Source: Deltaproteobacteria bacterium (GTDB lineage: Bacteria; Desulfobacterota; Desulfomonilia; UBA1062). From it: DNA of 64,000 nucleotides. The stretch spans positions 62,001 through 126,000 of the forward strand of contig JAHDRW010000006.1 of NCBI GenBank assembly GCA_018433085.1, written 5' to 3'. Below are positions 1 through 10,014 of the stretch, one piece after another. Below the pieces are notes generated by a model, which ran no database searches, was not told the DNA's origin, and saw nothing but the letters and a program-made list of their open reading frames with translations. Made by a program: the position numbers and the translations under genes. The number at the start of each line of letters is the position of its first letter. The first letter of the stretch is position 1.

Positions 1-719
1 GCTCCGTGCACGGCGGGGTGATGGTGTCCGTATCGCCTGATGAGCTCGACCAGACGCTGCTCCATGTTGTCGACCACCCTGCTCACCTTTTTGATGATCT
101 GATCCACCAGGTCGGCGTGGATCTGCAGCTCGCTGATGCGCATGAGCTCGTTGACGAGCTCGGAGTTGTGGGACTTAAGCTCCTTGAGCTTTATGAGCGC
201 CCCTTTCTTGTCATCGGAGACGATGAGCCGTGCAACGGCATCGAAGGCCATGTTGTCCGCCAGGGCCACCTCCTGCCGGGAAAAGAGCAGATCGAGGGTC
301 CTCTCGGAGGTGTCTTTCACGAGGTTGGAGACATGGGTCAGCTTGGTTGAGAGGCCCTGGATGTCGGCTTCGGTGATGTTGGTGAGGATGGGCTCCAGAA
401 AGCCCTGGATGTCCTGGATGGAATCATGGAGGTCCCGCGTGATCTCGCCGATCCCCAGAAAGAGATCCGTGGTCGCGATCACGTTCAGGCGCTTCATGCA
501 CTCGGCCGCCTTTTCCAGATTCCCCTGGGTGAGCGAGATGATGGCGTCCTTGAGGGTGTCCATAAAGAGTATGAGCTGCTTGACGGAATCCGCGCCCCCC
601 TTTTCCAGATACAGTTTCAGGGCATCCGCTTGATCCAGGATGTTCTTCACCTCGGTGTTTCTCTTTTTCGCCGTTTCGATCCCGCCGTCTTTTTTCTTCT
701 CGGTCCTGGCCTTTGCCAT
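1..719 (-). CDS. CheZ-like chemotaxis phosphatase family protein (partial, 3' end beyond window)
   Basis: An open frame of 239 codons runs from an ATG at 719 off the left edge, so the C-terminus is missing. The N-terminus is charged and Lys-rich. The middle carries a DLFLGIGEITRDLHDS stretch and further on VSNLVKDTSERTLDL and ADLVDQIIKKVSRVVDNMEQRL; these amphipathic helices resemble CheZ, the phosphatase that dephosphorylates CheY-P. An in-frame GTG sits directly before the ATG, and an AAGGGGG ribosome site lies about 10 bases upstream. CheZ is cytoplasmic and implies flagellar motility. The C-terminal CheY-binding tail cannot be seen, so the family call is moderate. Confidence 0.65.
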   Translation of the reverse strand, partial: MAKARTEKKKDGGIETAKKRNTEVKNILDQADALKLYLEKGGADSVKQLILFMDTLKDAIISLTQGNLEKAAECMKRLNVIATTDLFLGIGEITRDLHDSIQDIQGFLEPILTNITEADIQGLSTKLTHVSNLVKDTSERTLDLLFSRQEVALADNMAFDAVARLIVSDDKKGALIKLKELKSHNSELVNELMRISELQIHADLVDQIIKKVSRVVDNMEQRLVELIRRYGHHHPAVHG

Positions 720-951
720 CACACACGCCCCCTTGATTCATGCTCCTGTCCCATCGTGTTCGGCCGGGAAGGCGGGAATCTTTAAGCGGGCTTGCATGCC
801 TGGCCTGTAATCGTGGTCGCGTAGCAGGGGTCTGCCTCGTTCCGGCTGTTCAACCGCCCTCATCACTCCCGCCGGATCCCCATCCGCCAATACAGCCCGG
901 CATGGGTGCGTCCGAGGCTCCCGCAGGTCGCTGCCGCCCGGAGGCAGAGGC

Positions 952-3003
952 TCACTCCTCGGGCACGGTATCCAGGTCGGCCATCCAGGGGGCGTCTTCG
1001 CTGTCGCTGGGCGCACGGTAGTCGCCGCGCGGGGAGAGCGAGCCTCCGGAGCCCACCTTGGGACCGTTCGGGACGCACGACCTCTTGTACTGGCTGAGCT
1101 TGAAGAAGCGCCGGATGAAAACCCGGAGCCAGCTCTTGATCTCGGCCATGGTATACTCGTGCCGGGCGTCCTTGGGCACGTCGGGCCAGGACCCCGCTTC
1201 CCGGTCGTGCCAGGCGGACCAGGAAAGGAAGGCGACCTTTGAGGGCAGATAACCGTAACGGGTGACGTAGAAGGTGTTGAAGTCCTGGAGCTCGTAGGGG
1301 CCGATGGTCTTTTCGGTGCTCTGGGCGGGCTGGTCACTGTTCGTGCCCGGCACGAGCTCGGGGCTGATCTCGGTAGAGAGGATGTCCCGGAGCGACCGTG
1401 ACACTTTCACGCCGAAGAGTTTGCGATCGGCCACCCACCGGATCACGTACTGGATCAGGGTCTTGGGAACGCTGGCATTGACGTTGTAGTGGGACATGTG
1501 GTCCCCTACCCCGTAGGTGCTCCATCCCAGCGCGAGCTCGCTCAGGTCTCCGGTGCCCACCACCAGGGCGTTCAGGTGATTCGCCAGCCTGAAGAGCACA
1601 GAGGTGCGCTGCCCGGCCTGGACGTTCTCGAAGGTCACGTCATAGACCTCCTCGCCTTCGGCATAGGGGTGGCCGATGTCTTCCATCATCCGCATGGAGC
1701 CCGGTTTGATGTCGATCTCGCCCGCCTCGACCTGCAGGGCCGTCATGAGATCGCAGGCGTTGGTATAGGTCTTCTGCGAGGTGGCGAAACCGGGCATGGT
1801 ATAGGCCTTGATGTTCGTCCGGGGCAGGCCGAGCTCGTCCATGGCGCGGGCGCACACGATGAGCGCATGGGTGGAGTCGAGCCCCCCTGACACGCCGATG
1901 ACGAGGTTCCGGATACCGGTGGCCTTCATCCGCTTGGCCAGCCCCTGCACCTGGATGTTGTACACCTCGAAGCAGCGTTTGTCTCTCAGGTCCGCCCTGA
2001 GCGGGACATAGGGGAAACGGGATATCTCCCGTTCCAGGAGAATCCGCCCCTTCGGGGGCTCGAAGTCCAGGGGAATATCCCTGAAGGCGGCGAATCCTGC
2101 GTGGGTTCTCGTTTCGTGGAAGGTGTTCATCCTGACGCGGTCGCAGATCAGCCGGTCCATGTCGATATCCGCGAATGCCACCTGAGGCTCCCAGGAAAAG
2201 CGTTTCGACTCGGACACCAGGTTGCCGTTTTCATACACGATGGCATGGCCGTCCCATGCCAGGTCAGTGGTTGACTCCCCGAACCCGGCCGCGGTGTAGA
2301 TGTATGCGGACATGCACCGTGCAGACTGGCTTGCGGCAAGCTCGTGGCGGTACTCATCCTTGCCCGCAATGATGTTGGAGGCCGAGAGGTTCGCCACGAC
2401 CGTGGCCCCTGCCAGCGCGGCATAGCTCGACGGCGGCACCGGGGACCAGAGGTCCTCGCAGATCTCCACGAAAAACCGGAAACCGGGAACGGCAGGCACC
2501 CGGAACAGAAGATCGGCGCCGATGGGAATCCCACTCTGGGAACACAGGTCGATGCTGTCCACGGGAAGCTCCCGTGCGGGCCGGAACTGGCGGGCCTCGT
2601 AAAACTCCCGATAGTTCGGCAGGTAGCTCTTGACCGCAATGCCCTTGATCCTGCCCCGGTGCATGACCACGCCGCAATTGTACAGACCATCCTCGATCTT
2701 GCACGGGGCGCCCGCCACGATGACCATGTCGAGCCCGGCGGTCTCGCGCAGGATGAAAAGGAGTGCGTCTTGAACCGAGCGCAGGAGTGCCTCCTGGAAG
2801 AACAGGTCTTCGTTGGAATATGCCGAGAGGCAGAGCTCCGGGAACACGGCGAGAGCGGCATTGCCCGCGTGCGCGCTCCGGACGAGATCGAGGACCTTGC
2901 CCGCATTGAACGCCGGATCGCTCACGCGCACCTCCGGGATGCAGGCGGCGACCCGGACAAACCCATGCCGGTAGATATTGAAGAACTCCTGTTTTCCCTT
3001 CAC
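952..3003 (-). CDS. nadE: Glutamine-dependent NAD+ synthetase
   Basis: Final step of NAD synthesis: ATP-dependent amidation of deamido-NAD using glutamine. The N-terminal nitrilase-type glutaminase domain (about residues 10-290) shows the Glu (AVFPELCLSAYS, about 56), Lys (VKSYLPNYREF) and Cys (FVEICEDLWSP) of the triad. The C-terminal synthetase domain has the P-loop GVSGGLDST and GTGDLSELALGWST. The 683 aa match the long two-domain NadE form. I choose the GTG at 3003 because GGGAGGG lies just upstream and family N-termini begin near FFNIYRHGF; an ATG at 3045 would add 14 residues. It is single and faces away from rnpB. Confidence 0.96.
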   Translation of the reverse strand: MKGKQEFFNIYRHGFVRVAACIPEVRVSDPAFNAGKVLDLVRSAHAGNAALAVFPELCLSAYSNEDLFFQEALLRSVQDALLFILRETAGLDMVIVAGAPCKIEDGLYNCGVVMHRGRIKGIAVKSYLPNYREFYEARQFRPARELPVDSIDLCSQSGIPIGADLLFRVPAVPGFRFFVEICEDLWSPVPPSSYAALAGATVVANLSASNIIAGKDEYRHELAASQSARCMSAYIYTAAGFGESTTDLAWDGHAIVYENGNLVSESKRFSWEPQVAFADIDMDRLICDRVRMNTFHETRTHAGFAAFRDIPLDFEPPKGRILLEREISRFPYVPLRADLRDKRCFEVYNIQVQGLAKRMKATGIRNLVIGVSGGLDSTHALIVCARAMDELGLPRTNIKAYTMPGFATSQKTYTNACDLMTALQVEAGEIDIKPGSMRMMEDIGHPYAEGEEVYDVTFENVQAGQRTSVLFRLANHLNALVVGTGDLSELALGWSTYGVGDHMSHYNVNASVPKTLIQYVIRWVADRKLFGVKVSRSLRDILSTEISPELVPGTNSDQPAQSTEKTIGPYELQDFNTFYVTRYGYLPSKVAFLSWSAWHDREAGSWPDVPKDARHEYTMAEIKSWLRVFIRRFFKLSQYKRSCVPNGPKVGSGGSLSPRGDYRAPSDSEDAPWMADLDTVPEE

Positions 3004-3175
3004 CGGGCATCCCTCCCGTTTTTTGTTTCCGCGAACAGCACACATCCGATAAGGCGCACCATACCGCCTTTCCCCGCAGGCGGCAAGGCATGAGTCTTTA
3101 AGAATCCATTCTTCCTCTCACGCATCATAAGGGATACCATCATACCAGGATTTTAAGTGTTTTCCCATTTCATAC

Positions 3176-3204
3176 TTGAATTCAACCTCTTCATCTTGTA
3201 AGGA
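3176..3204 (+). promoter_or_regulatory. Candidate sigma70 promoter for rnpB
   Basis: TTGAAT at 3176-3181 and a weak TAAGGA at 3199-3204 are 17 bases apart and end 12 bases before the P1 helix of RNase P RNA. The -35 is good and the -10 poor, so this is only a positional candidate. Confidence 0.3.
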
Positions 3205-3210
3205 TTGTGA

Positions 3211-3610
3211 AAGGTTGAAGCAGGACAGGTGATCGCTGGTGTCCGGTAGAACCACCGGGCGCGAGAGGAAAGTCCGGGCTCCACAGGGCAGGGATGGTCG
3301 TTAACGGCGACCGGGGGTGACCCCAGGGAAAGTGCCACAGAAAACAGACCGCTTCCTTATTTACAAGGGAGTAAGGGTGAAACGGTGAGGTAAGAGCTCA
3401 CCAGTTCCCCGGGTGACCGGGGAAGCTCGGTAAACCCCATCCGGAGCAAGACCAAAAGAGGGGCCGGCAGCACAAGGGATTGCCCGTCCCGCCCCTGGGT
3501 AGGTCGCTCGAGGTGGCAGGCAACTGTCACCCTAGATGAATGATCACCGCCTGTTCCGGGGTAACCCGGCTCAGGATACAGAACCCGGCTTACGGACTGC
3601 TTCATGCCTT
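3211..3610 (+). ncRNA. rnpB: RNase P RNA, bacterial type A
   Basis: The catalytic RNA that matures tRNA 5' ends. All universal blocks are visible: GAGGAAAGTCCGGGCTCC near 3259-3276, ACAGAAAACAGACCGC near 3337-3352 and TAGATGAATGATCACCGCC near 3533-3551. The two P1 strands GAAGCAG (3217-3223) and CTGCTTC (3597-3603) pair perfectly, and outer bases AAGG/CCTT extend the closing helix. A T-run after 3611 may serve as terminator. The length of about 390 is usual for type A. Reading frames on the opposite strand here are spurious. Confidence 0.97.
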
Positions 3611-3660
3611 GTTTTTTAATAGTGATTGCTGAGAAATAATGGAGCGTATCGGTTTTTTCC

Positions 3661-4725
3661 ATGGAAAAGAATTCGCGGTTCGAACTGGGACACACCGAGA
3701 AGATACGGCGCTCGATCTATGTGTTCCTGCGGGACGAGCTCGAGCGGAAGCTCAAGACCATCGCCCTCGAAGAGCCCTACCAGCGGTGCCAGGCCAAGAA
3801 GATCCCCTATCCCTATGTCGATTCCAGTGAGCTCAGGCCAAAAAAGAAGGAGTTCTCGAAGGAGTCGTCCGAGACGCGGCCTTTTTTCCTCATGTTCTGC
3901 GAAGACACCCTGGATGAGATCCACCAGAAGTACATCCGGTTCTCCGATACCAACCGGGTGCGCAAGGACACGATTTCACTGGTGCCCGACATCAAGTTCC
4001 ACCGCCCCTTCTACTCCACGATCCGGTTCTTTGAGCGCGACTCCTTCTTCGACCTCCTGGAACAGCTCCTCGACGTGGACTACTGCCTGCTCATCCAGCG
4101 GGACAACCGCTACAAGAAACGCAACCGCTATTCCCTGACGCACTTCCACGTCAAGATGGACTGGCCCATCGCGGAGGCTGCCGAGAGCCTGGCAAAGGAA
4201 TTGCGCTACGTGTCCAAGAGCCTCTATGAAAAAGGCGAGCGCTACGCGGAGATTCTCCAGCAGAAGCTCTTCGAGTACTATGGCTGCCATCACCAGGCCA
4301 CGGGGGGCCGCAGGACCGGGGCGTTGAGCGCGGCCCAGTACTTCAAGTCCGTGCCAGGGCTCGCCACCGTTTACGTGTCCAGCGCCGAGACCAAGACGCT
4401 CACCCGCTACTCCGAGAAGGGCGTGGGCCGCTACGCGGTCATCCAGTTCGACAAGTCGCTGGTCAAGCAGCTCATCGAAACCTACAACATCACCGAGGAG
4501 AGCTTCCGGCAGGGATATGCCCTGGGAGAATCCGAGAAGTTCTTCGACGTGATCCTCTTCGTGACGTACAAACACACCGAATGGGGAACCCCCCCGGCGG
4601 ACGGCAAGCTGAGGATCTTGAGGCCCGACTACAGCTGGCTTGCCGTGGACATGGAGATGATCCTTCCCATGCCCCACGCGGTGAGCTTCCGTCCGCTTCC
4701 GGTCAAATGGGTCTACAAGACATAA
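3661..4725 (+). CDS. Conserved-looking protein of unknown function, 354 aa
   Basis: I do not recognise this family. The protein is soluble and charged with no signal peptide or membrane segment. The N-terminal third is basic ([21 protein letters not shown]), followed by a Tyr/Phe-rich central part ([46 protein letters not shown]) and a C-terminal part with [19 protein letters not shown]. Codon use matches the neighbours, and the 354-codon frame is uninterrupted. It lies 50 bases after rnpB and 17 bases before folD, so it may share the folD transcript. The upstream sequence lacks a strong ribosome site; the ATG at 3661 is the first usable one. Confidence 0.75.
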   Translation: MEKNSRFELGHTEKIRRSIYVFLRDELERKLKTIALEEPYQRCQAKKIPYPYVDSSELRPKKKEFSKESSETRPFFLMFCEDTLDEIHQKYIRFSDTNRVRKDTISLVPDIKFHRPFYSTIRFFERDSFFDLLEQLLDVDYCLLIQRDNRYKKRNRYSLTHFHVKMDWPIAEAAESLAKELRYVSKSLYEKGERYAEILQQKLFEYYGCHHQATGGRRTGALSAAQYFKSVPGLATVYVSSAETKTLTRYSEKGVGRYAVIQFDKSLVKQLIETYNITEESFRQGYALGESEKFFDVILFVTYKHTEWGTPPADGKLRILRPDYSWLAVDMEMILPMPHAVSFRPLPVKWVYKT

Positions 4726-4742
4726 GAATACGTAAGGAGAAC

Positions 4743-5594
4743 ATGGTGGGAAACATCATTGACGGAAAAGCGCTTTCCCGCAAAAAACGCGAGGAAATAA
4801 CGCAGCAGGCGGAAGATTTTTCCCGCAGACACGGCAGGCCCCCGGGGCTGGCCGTGGTGCTCGTGGGGCAGGACCCCGCCTCTGCCATCTATGTGAGGAA
4901 TAAGAGGGCCGGCTGCGAACAGTGCGGCATCAGATCCTTCGAGTACCTGCTGAACGAGAGCACGACCCAGAAAGAACTCCTGGCACTGATAGACCGCCTC
5001 AACGCCGACAACGACGTGGACGGCATCCTGGTTCAGCTCCCCCTGCCCTCTCATCTCGAGGAGAAGGAGGTGCTCCTGAGGATCGACCCTTCCAAGGACG
5101 TGGACGGGTTTCATCCCTACAGCATGGGCAGGCTCCTCATGGGAGAGCCCACCCTGGTCCCGTGCACGCCCCGGGGCATCGTCTACATGCTCGACGAGCA
5201 CGGGGTGGACCTGAAAGGGAAGGACGCGGTGATCATCGGCAGGAGCAACATCGTGGGCAAGCCTGCTGCGCTCCTGCTCATGATGCGGCACGCCACCATC
5301 ACCATCTGTCACTCGCGCACCCGGAATCTCGCCGGCAAGATTGCCGCGGCCGACGTCGTGGTGGCGGCCATCGGCAGGGCGGAGTTCGTCAGGGGAGAAT
5401 GGATCAAGGATGGGGCGGTGGTGATCGATGTGGGCATGAACCGGACCGAGACCGGTCTCAAGGGAGACGTTCAGTTCGATGAGGCGAAGAAACGCGCATC
5501 GCTCATCACCCCGGTTCCCGGCGGTGTCGGCCCCATGACGATCACCATGCTGCTGGACAACACCCTGATCGCGGCAAGGGCCCGTATGTCCTGA
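4743..5594 (+). CDS. folD: Bifunctional methylenetetrahydrofolate dehydrogenase / methenyltetrahydrofolate cyclohydrolase
   Basis: Interconverts methylene-, methenyl- and formyl-tetrahydrofolate with NADP. At 283 aa it is the usual FolD length. The catalytic Tyr/Lys motif [15 protein letters not shown], the VQLPLPSHL signature, [13 protein letters not shown], and the C-terminal Rossmann motif [16 protein letters not shown] and [14 protein letters not shown] are all present. The ATG at 4743 has AAGGAGA six bases upstream. It sits just upstream of the glycine cleavage genes, which feed methylene-THF into it, so the placement is metabolically coherent. Confidence 0.97.
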   Translation: MVGNIIDGKALSRKKREEITQQAEDFSRRHGRPPGLAVVLVGQDPASAIYVRNKRAGCEQCGIRSFEYLLNESTTQKELLALIDRLNADNDVDGILVQLPLPSHLEEKEVLLRIDPSKDVDGFHPYSMGRLLMGEPTLVPCTPRGIVYMLDEHGVDLKGKDAVIIGRSNIVGKPAALLLMMRHATITICHSRTRNLAGKIAAADVVVAAIGRAEFVRGEWIKDGAVVIDVGMNRTETGLKGDVQFDEAKKRASLITPVPGGVGPMTITMLLDNTLIAARARMS

Positions 5595-5748
5595 CCCCTT
5601 CCCCTGGCGCTGCGGCATGTAATCGACGGGCGCATAGGAACACCCGTCTCGTAAAAGAAGGCGCCTTTCCTGTGTGAATACGTACGTGCACGGGCATAAG
5701 AAGGATACGCTCGAATAAAATACCGGCATGGAGAAAGGATGGAGAGCA

Positions 5749-6825
5749 ATGAGAACTCCACTGTATCACGAACATGAAAAACTCGGCGCCAGGATCGTGG
5801 ATTTTCACGGATGGGAGATGCCCGTGTGGTACACCGGGATCCGGGAAGAGCACCTGGCCGTTCGGAACTCGGCAGGGCTTTTCGATGCCAGCCACATGGG
5901 AGAGATCCGGGTCAGCGGCAACGAGAGCGTTCCCTTCCTGAACCGGATTCTCACCAGGGATGTTTCGGCCATGCCGAGAAACCGGGTGCTCTACAGTTTT
6001 TTCCTCAACGAGCACGGCGGCATCATCGACGACCTCACCATATATTGCGCGGAGCCCGGAGAGAGCTACATGCTCTGCGTCAATGCGTCCAATACCGAAA
6101 ACGACCTCCGCTGGGTCGTTAAACAGAACCGCGAGCACGCCCTCATCGAAGACAGGAGCGCAGAGACCGCCCTGATCGCCCTCCAGGGCCCGGATGCGGC
6201 CCGCATCCTCAAGGATTACCTCGATTTCGATCCGGATACCCTGAAGAATTACACCTTCGCCATCCTTGCCACCGTGCAGTACGGTGATATCATGATATCA
6301 AAGACCGGCTACACCGGTGCGGGCGGGGTGGAGATTTTCCTCCCCCCGGAGAAGGCGCCGGATCTGTGGTCGAGTCTGGTGGAACGGGGGGCCCGGCCGT
6401 GCGGGCTTGGCGCGCGCGACACCTTGAGGCTTGAGATGGGATATCCCCTGCACGGCAACGACATTGACGAAACCACCACGCCGCTCGAGGCCGGCCTGAA
6501 CTTTGCCGTGAACCTGGACAAGCCCGAGTTCATCGGCCGCGAAACCCTGCGGCGGCAGTCCGAACAGGGCGTTTCCCGGCGGTTGCGCGGGCTGGTTCTC
6601 AAGGAACGGGGCGTGCCCCGGCAGGGATACGCATGCGTGAAAGATGGTCGGCAGGTAGGCATGGTCACGTCGGGAAGCGTCTCTCCGCTCCTGGGCACCG
6701 GGATAGCGTTGGCCTACCTCGACAGGACCGTCGAGGAAAAGGACGAGGTCGAGATCGTCGTGAGGGACAGGCATCTGAAATCAATCGTAGTGCGGCCGCC
6801 GTTTGTGAAAGGGGCCGGAAAATGA
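5749..6825 (+). CDS. gcvT: Glycine cleavage system T protein (aminomethyltransferase)
   Basis: Transfers the aminomethyl carbon from the lipoyl arm of H protein to tetrahydrofolate, releasing ammonia. The N-terminal TPLYHEHEKLGARIVDFHGWEMPV, the internal FDASHMGEIRV and the folate-site Asp region (RDVSAMPRNRVLYS) are classic GcvT features; the C-terminal barrel domain ends near VRPPFVKGAGK. I prefer the ATG at 5749 over 5728 because GGATGGAG lies six bases before it and family N-termini align there. First gene of gcvT-H-PA-PB, 22 bases before gcvH. The 150 bases upstream show no recognisable glycine riboswitch. Confidence 0.97.
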   Translation: MRTPLYHEHEKLGARIVDFHGWEMPVWYTGIREEHLAVRNSAGLFDASHMGEIRVSGNESVPFLNRILTRDVSAMPRNRVLYSFFLNEHGGIIDDLTIYCAEPGESYMLCVNASNTENDLRWVVKQNREHALIEDRSAETALIALQGPDAARILKDYLDFDPDTLKNYTFAILATVQYGDIMISKTGYTGAGGVEIFLPPEKAPDLWSSLVERGARPCGLGARDTLRLEMGYPLHGNDIDETTTPLEAGLNFAVNLDKPEFIGRETLRRQSEQGVSRRLRGLVLKERGVPRQGYACVKDGRQVGMVTSGSVSPLLGTGIALAYLDRTVEEKDEVEIVVRDRHLKSIVVRPPFVKGAGK

Positions 6826-6847
6826 ACGACGTAGAGGAGGAACTTCC

Positions 6848-7237
6848 ATGGAAATACCGGAGCAGCTTTACTATACGGAAGATCATGAATGGGGTGAATT
6901 GGCAGACGGCATGATGAAGGTCGGCATCACGGACTATGCCCAGCACGAGCTGGGAGACATCGTGTTCGTCGAGCTTGCTGAAGTCGGCACCACCGTTGCC
7001 AAGGGGGATCCGATCGGAACCGTGGAGTCGGTCAAGGCGGTGTCCGAGATTTATGCCCCGGTGGACGGCGAGGTCTTCGAGGTGAACGGGGCGCTCACGG
7101 ATACGCCCGAGCTCGTGAACCAAGACTGCTATGGAGAGGCGTGGATGGTGGTCCTGAAGGTCAACGACCTCGCCCAGACCGACACGCTCATGGATGCGCA
7201 GGCCTACCAGGCGTATGTCGAGGCAGAGGCGAAATAG
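6848..7237 (+). CDS. gcvH: Glycine cleavage system H protein (lipoyl carrier)
   Basis: Small carrier protein shuttling the aminomethyl group between P, T and L proteins. The lipoylation lysine lies in GTVESVKAVSEIYAPVDGE (about residue 61), inside the usual lipoyl fold; the N-terminal LYYTEDHEWGEL and the ending with ELVNQDCYGEAWMVVLKV are typical. 129 aa is the standard length. AGAGGAGGAAC precedes the ATG. Its stop codon abuts the gcvPA start (TAGATG), which suggests translational coupling. Confidence 0.97.
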   Translation: MEIPEQLYYTEDHEWGELADGMMKVGITDYAQHELGDIVFVELAEVGTTVAKGDPIGTVESVKAVSEIYAPVDGEVFEVNGALTDTPELVNQDCYGEAWMVVLKVNDLAQTDTLMDAQAYQAYVEAEAK

Positions 7238-8542
7238 ATGTCGTATATCTCCCACAATGGTGAGGATCTCGGGAGAATTCTGGCCGCTATCGGAATCGAG
7301 CACGCCGACGAGGTCTTCTCCACCGTCCCCCCTGCACTGCTCTGCGGCGCCGATCTTGCCGTCGAAGGCCCGAAGGACGAAGAATCGCTCCGCAGGGAGC
7401 TTGACTTCCGTCCTTCCCGGGTGGTCTTCGCCGGGGGCGGGATCTACCGCCATCACATCCCTGCGGTTGTTGACGCACTGGCCTCGCGCCAGGAGTTCGT
7501 CACCGCCTATACCCCGTATCAGCCCGAGATCAGCCAAGGGACCCTTCAGGCGATTTTCGAGTACCAGAGCATGATGGCCGGCCTCACCGGCATGGAGGTG
7601 TCCAACGCGTCCATGTACGACGGTGCCACGGCCCTGGCCGAGGCCGCACTTATGGCCCTGAGGATGAAGGGCATCCGGCGGGTGGCGGTCACGCGGGCCA
7701 CGCAGCCCTCATTCCGCAGCGTGCTCAGAACCTATCTCGCTCACGCGGAAGTTGATGCGATCGAGGAAATCCCCTATGACCCGGTCACGGGGCAGACCGA
7801 TCTCGATGCCCTGAAAAAGTCGGCGGGTCCGGATACGGCCTTCTTCATCCAGAACCCGAACTACTTCGGCGTGATCGAACCCATGGAGCAGGTGGCCCGG
7901 ATCGTCTCGGGCAAGGCGGGGTTCTGGGGGATCGCGGTCACCGAGGCGCTCTCCCTGGGCATCCTCGAGGCCCCCGGTGAATACGGCCCCGACGTGGTGC
8001 TGGGCGAGGCTCAGTCCTTCGGCAATCCGGCCTGCGCAGGAGGCCCCCTGCTGGGGTTCTTCTGCACCCGGAAGGAGCATGTCCGCCGCATGCCCGGCAG
8101 GGTGGTGGGCCTCACAGAAGACCGTGAGGGCTCTCAGGCCTTCTGCCTCACCCTCTCCACCCGCGAGCAGCACATCCGCAGGGAAAAGGCCACCTCCAAC
8201 ATCTGTACGAACCAGGGCCTCTGCGCCCTGAGGGCGGCGATCTATCTGAGCGCCATGGGGCCGGAGGGGCTGAAAAAAACGGCGCTGCAGTGCGCAGCCG
8301 GCGCACGGTTCCTGATCGGTCTGCTCAAGGACAGGGGAATCGCGCCTGTCTTCTCCGCCCCGGTCTTTCACGAGTTCGTGATCCCCATGGACGAGGACAG
8401 GATGGAAGAATTCAAGAGTAAAGGGATCGTCCCGGGCGTCCCGGTTGCACCGCAGTATCCGGAGATTCACGGTTCCGTGCTCGTCACCGTGACCGAGATG
8501 AACACCCAGGAGGAAGGCAGATGTCTGGCAGCGAACGTGTAA
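7238..8542 (+). CDS. gcvPA: Glycine dehydrogenase (decarboxylating) subunit 1
   Basis: Alpha half of the two-subunit P protein, which decarboxylates glycine with PLP and loads the H protein. The fold-type I sequence includes FAGGGIYRHHIPAVVDALASRQEFVTAYTPYQPEISQGTLQAIFEYQSM at the N-terminus, NASMYDGATALAEA, FGNPACAGGPLLGFF and NICTNQGLCALRAAIYL. The PLP lysine is on the partner subunit, as is normal for split P proteins. 434 aa. The start ATG follows the gcvH stop directly, and its end overlaps gcvPB by 22 bases. Confidence 0.96.
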   Translation: MSYISHNGEDLGRILAAIGIEHADEVFSTVPPALLCGADLAVEGPKDEESLRRELDFRPSRVVFAGGGIYRHHIPAVVDALASRQEFVTAYTPYQPEISQGTLQAIFEYQSMMAGLTGMEVSNASMYDGATALAEAALMALRMKGIRRVAVTRATQPSFRSVLRTYLAHAEVDAIEEIPYDPVTGQTDLDALKKSAGPDTAFFIQNPNYFGVIEPMEQVARIVSGKAGFWGIAVTEALSLGILEAPGEYGPDVVLGEAQSFGNPACAGGPLLGFFCTRKEHVRRMPGRVVGLTEDREGSQAFCLTLSTREQHIRREKATSNICTNQGLCALRAAIYLSAMGPEGLKKTALQCAAGARFLIGLLKDRGIAPVFSAPVFHEFVIPMDEDRMEEFKSKGIVPGVPVAPQYPEIHGSVLVTVTEMNTQEEGRCLAANV

Positions 8543-10014
8543 CGCATTTCCCGGAAGTGAGGGAACCCCTGCTCAATCTCAAAGGCGCGCCCGGAAAAAA
8601 CAAGCGCGTGCTCCCCGCACCCTTTGACGCGGCCGGAGCGGCGGATCTGCCCGGAGCCGGAAGCCTGCCGGATCTTCCCGACGTCTCCGAGGTGGAGACG
8701 GTCAGGCACTACACCCGGCTCTCCCGCCTGAACTACGGAATCGATCACGGCATGTACCCGCTGGGGTCGTGCACCATGAAGTACAACCCCAAGATATCCG
8801 AAGAGATAGCCGCCAGGCTCGGCCAGATCCATCCCGCCGACACTGCGGCCATGGAGCCCGTGCTGGAGCGGCTCGCGCAGCTCCAGGAACATCTCCGGGA
8901 GATCTGCGGCATGGATGCGTGCTCGCTCTGGCCCGCGGCAGGCGCTCACGGCGAGCTCACCGGCATGATGGTCATCAGCGGGGCGCTGAAAAGCCGGGGC
9001 GAGCAGCGGCGCACGGTGCTCATCCCGGATACGGCCCATGGAACGAATCCGGCCTCCTGCACCATTGCCGGATTCGTCACCAGGGGTATCCCCTCGGGAG
9101 AAAAGGGGTATCTGGAGGCGTCCGTCCTGGAGCGGCATCTCGACCGGGACACGGCCGCGCTCATGATCACAAACCCCAATACCTTAGGGATTTTCGAGCA
9201 GGAGATTCACGCCATCGCCGAGCTCCTGCACGAGAACGGGTCGTTCCTTTACATGGACGGTGCCAACCTCAACGCGATCATGGGCATCACACGGCCCGGA
9301 GACATGGGGGTCGACTGCATGCACGTCAACCTGCACAAGACCTTCGGCACCCCCCACGGAGGCGGAGGCCCGGGAAGCGGGCCCGTGCTGGTCAAACAGG
9401 AGCTGGCGCCCTTTCTTCCCGTCCCCCGAATCGTCCGTGACGGCTCAGGGGTGTATGCCCTTGAAGAAGAACCATATCCAGAGAGCATCGGCAAGGTGCA
9501 CTCCTGCCTGGGAAACGTGAGCGTGTGCATCAAGGCGCTCGCGTATATCCTGAGCCTGGGGCCTCAAGGCCTGCGGGAGGCGGCGACCACCGCGAGCCTC
9601 AACGCGCTCTATCTCAAAAACAGGCTGAAGAAATTCTTCGACCTCGCTTACGATACCCCCACCCTCCACGAGTTCGTCTTAAGCGACGCGATGCAGAAGG
9701 AGGGCGGGGTGACGACCATGGATATGGCGAAGACCCTCATGGACTTCGGATTCCACCCGCCCACCGTCTACTTCCCCCTGGTGGTGGCCGGTGCGCTCAT
9801 GATCGAACCCACGGAAACGGAGCCTCTGGAAGAGCTGGACAGGTTCGTCCAGGCCATGGAGAACATCGCGGCAATAAGCCGCGAGGAGCCGGAAAAAACC
9901 CACGAATCGCCTCGGACCGCTCCTGTCTCCCGGGTGGACGAGGTATGGGCGGCGAGGAATCTCATACTTACCTGGCCTGACGGGCGAATCCAACCCAGAG
10001 AAAAAGGTATCTAA
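8521..10014 (+). CDS. gcvPB: Glycine dehydrogenase (decarboxylating) subunit 2
   Basis: Catalytic PLP half of split glycine dehydrogenase. The PLP lysine is in HVNLHKTFGTPHGGGGPG; YPLGSCTMKYNPKI, PDTAHGTNPAS and NPNTLGIFE are family hallmarks. 497 aa, standard. The start ATG lies within the end of gcvPA after GGAGGAAG. No lipoamide dehydrogenase (L protein) gene is in the window, so it must be supplied elsewhere. The stop is followed at once by the ATG of the sigma factor, so the next gene's ribosome site is inside this frame. Confidence 0.96.
   Translation: MSGSERVTHFPEVREPLLNLKGAPGKNKRVLPAPFDAAGAADLPGAGSLPDLPDVSEVETVRHYTRLSRLNYGIDHGMYPLGSCTMKYNPKISEEIAARLGQIHPADTAAMEPVLERLAQLQEHLREICGMDACSLWPAAGAHGELTGMMVISGALKSRGEQRRTVLIPDTAHGTNPASCTIAGFVTRGIPSGEKGYLEASVLERHLDRDTAALMITNPNTLGIFEQEIHAIAELLHENGSFLYMDGANLNAIMGITRPGDMGVDCMHVNLHKTFGTPHGGGGPGSGPVLVKQELAPFLPVPRIVRDGSGVYALEEEPYPESIGKVHSCLGNVSVCIKALAYILSLGPQGLREAATTASLNALYLKNRLKKFFDLAYDTPTLHEFVLSDAMQKEGGVTTMDMAKTLMDFGFHPPTVYFPLVVAGALMIEPTETEPLEELDRFVQAMENIAAISREEPEKTHESPRTAPVSRVDEVWAARNLILTWPDGRIQPREKGI

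Noticed and set aside
3153-3695. Minus-strand frames across 3.2-3.7 kb
   Set aside because: They lie over the conserved RNase P RNA and cannot be proteins.
5595-5748. Possible glycine riboswitch ahead of gcvT
   Set aside because: The leader lacks the conserved core motifs of glycine aptamers as far as I can read.
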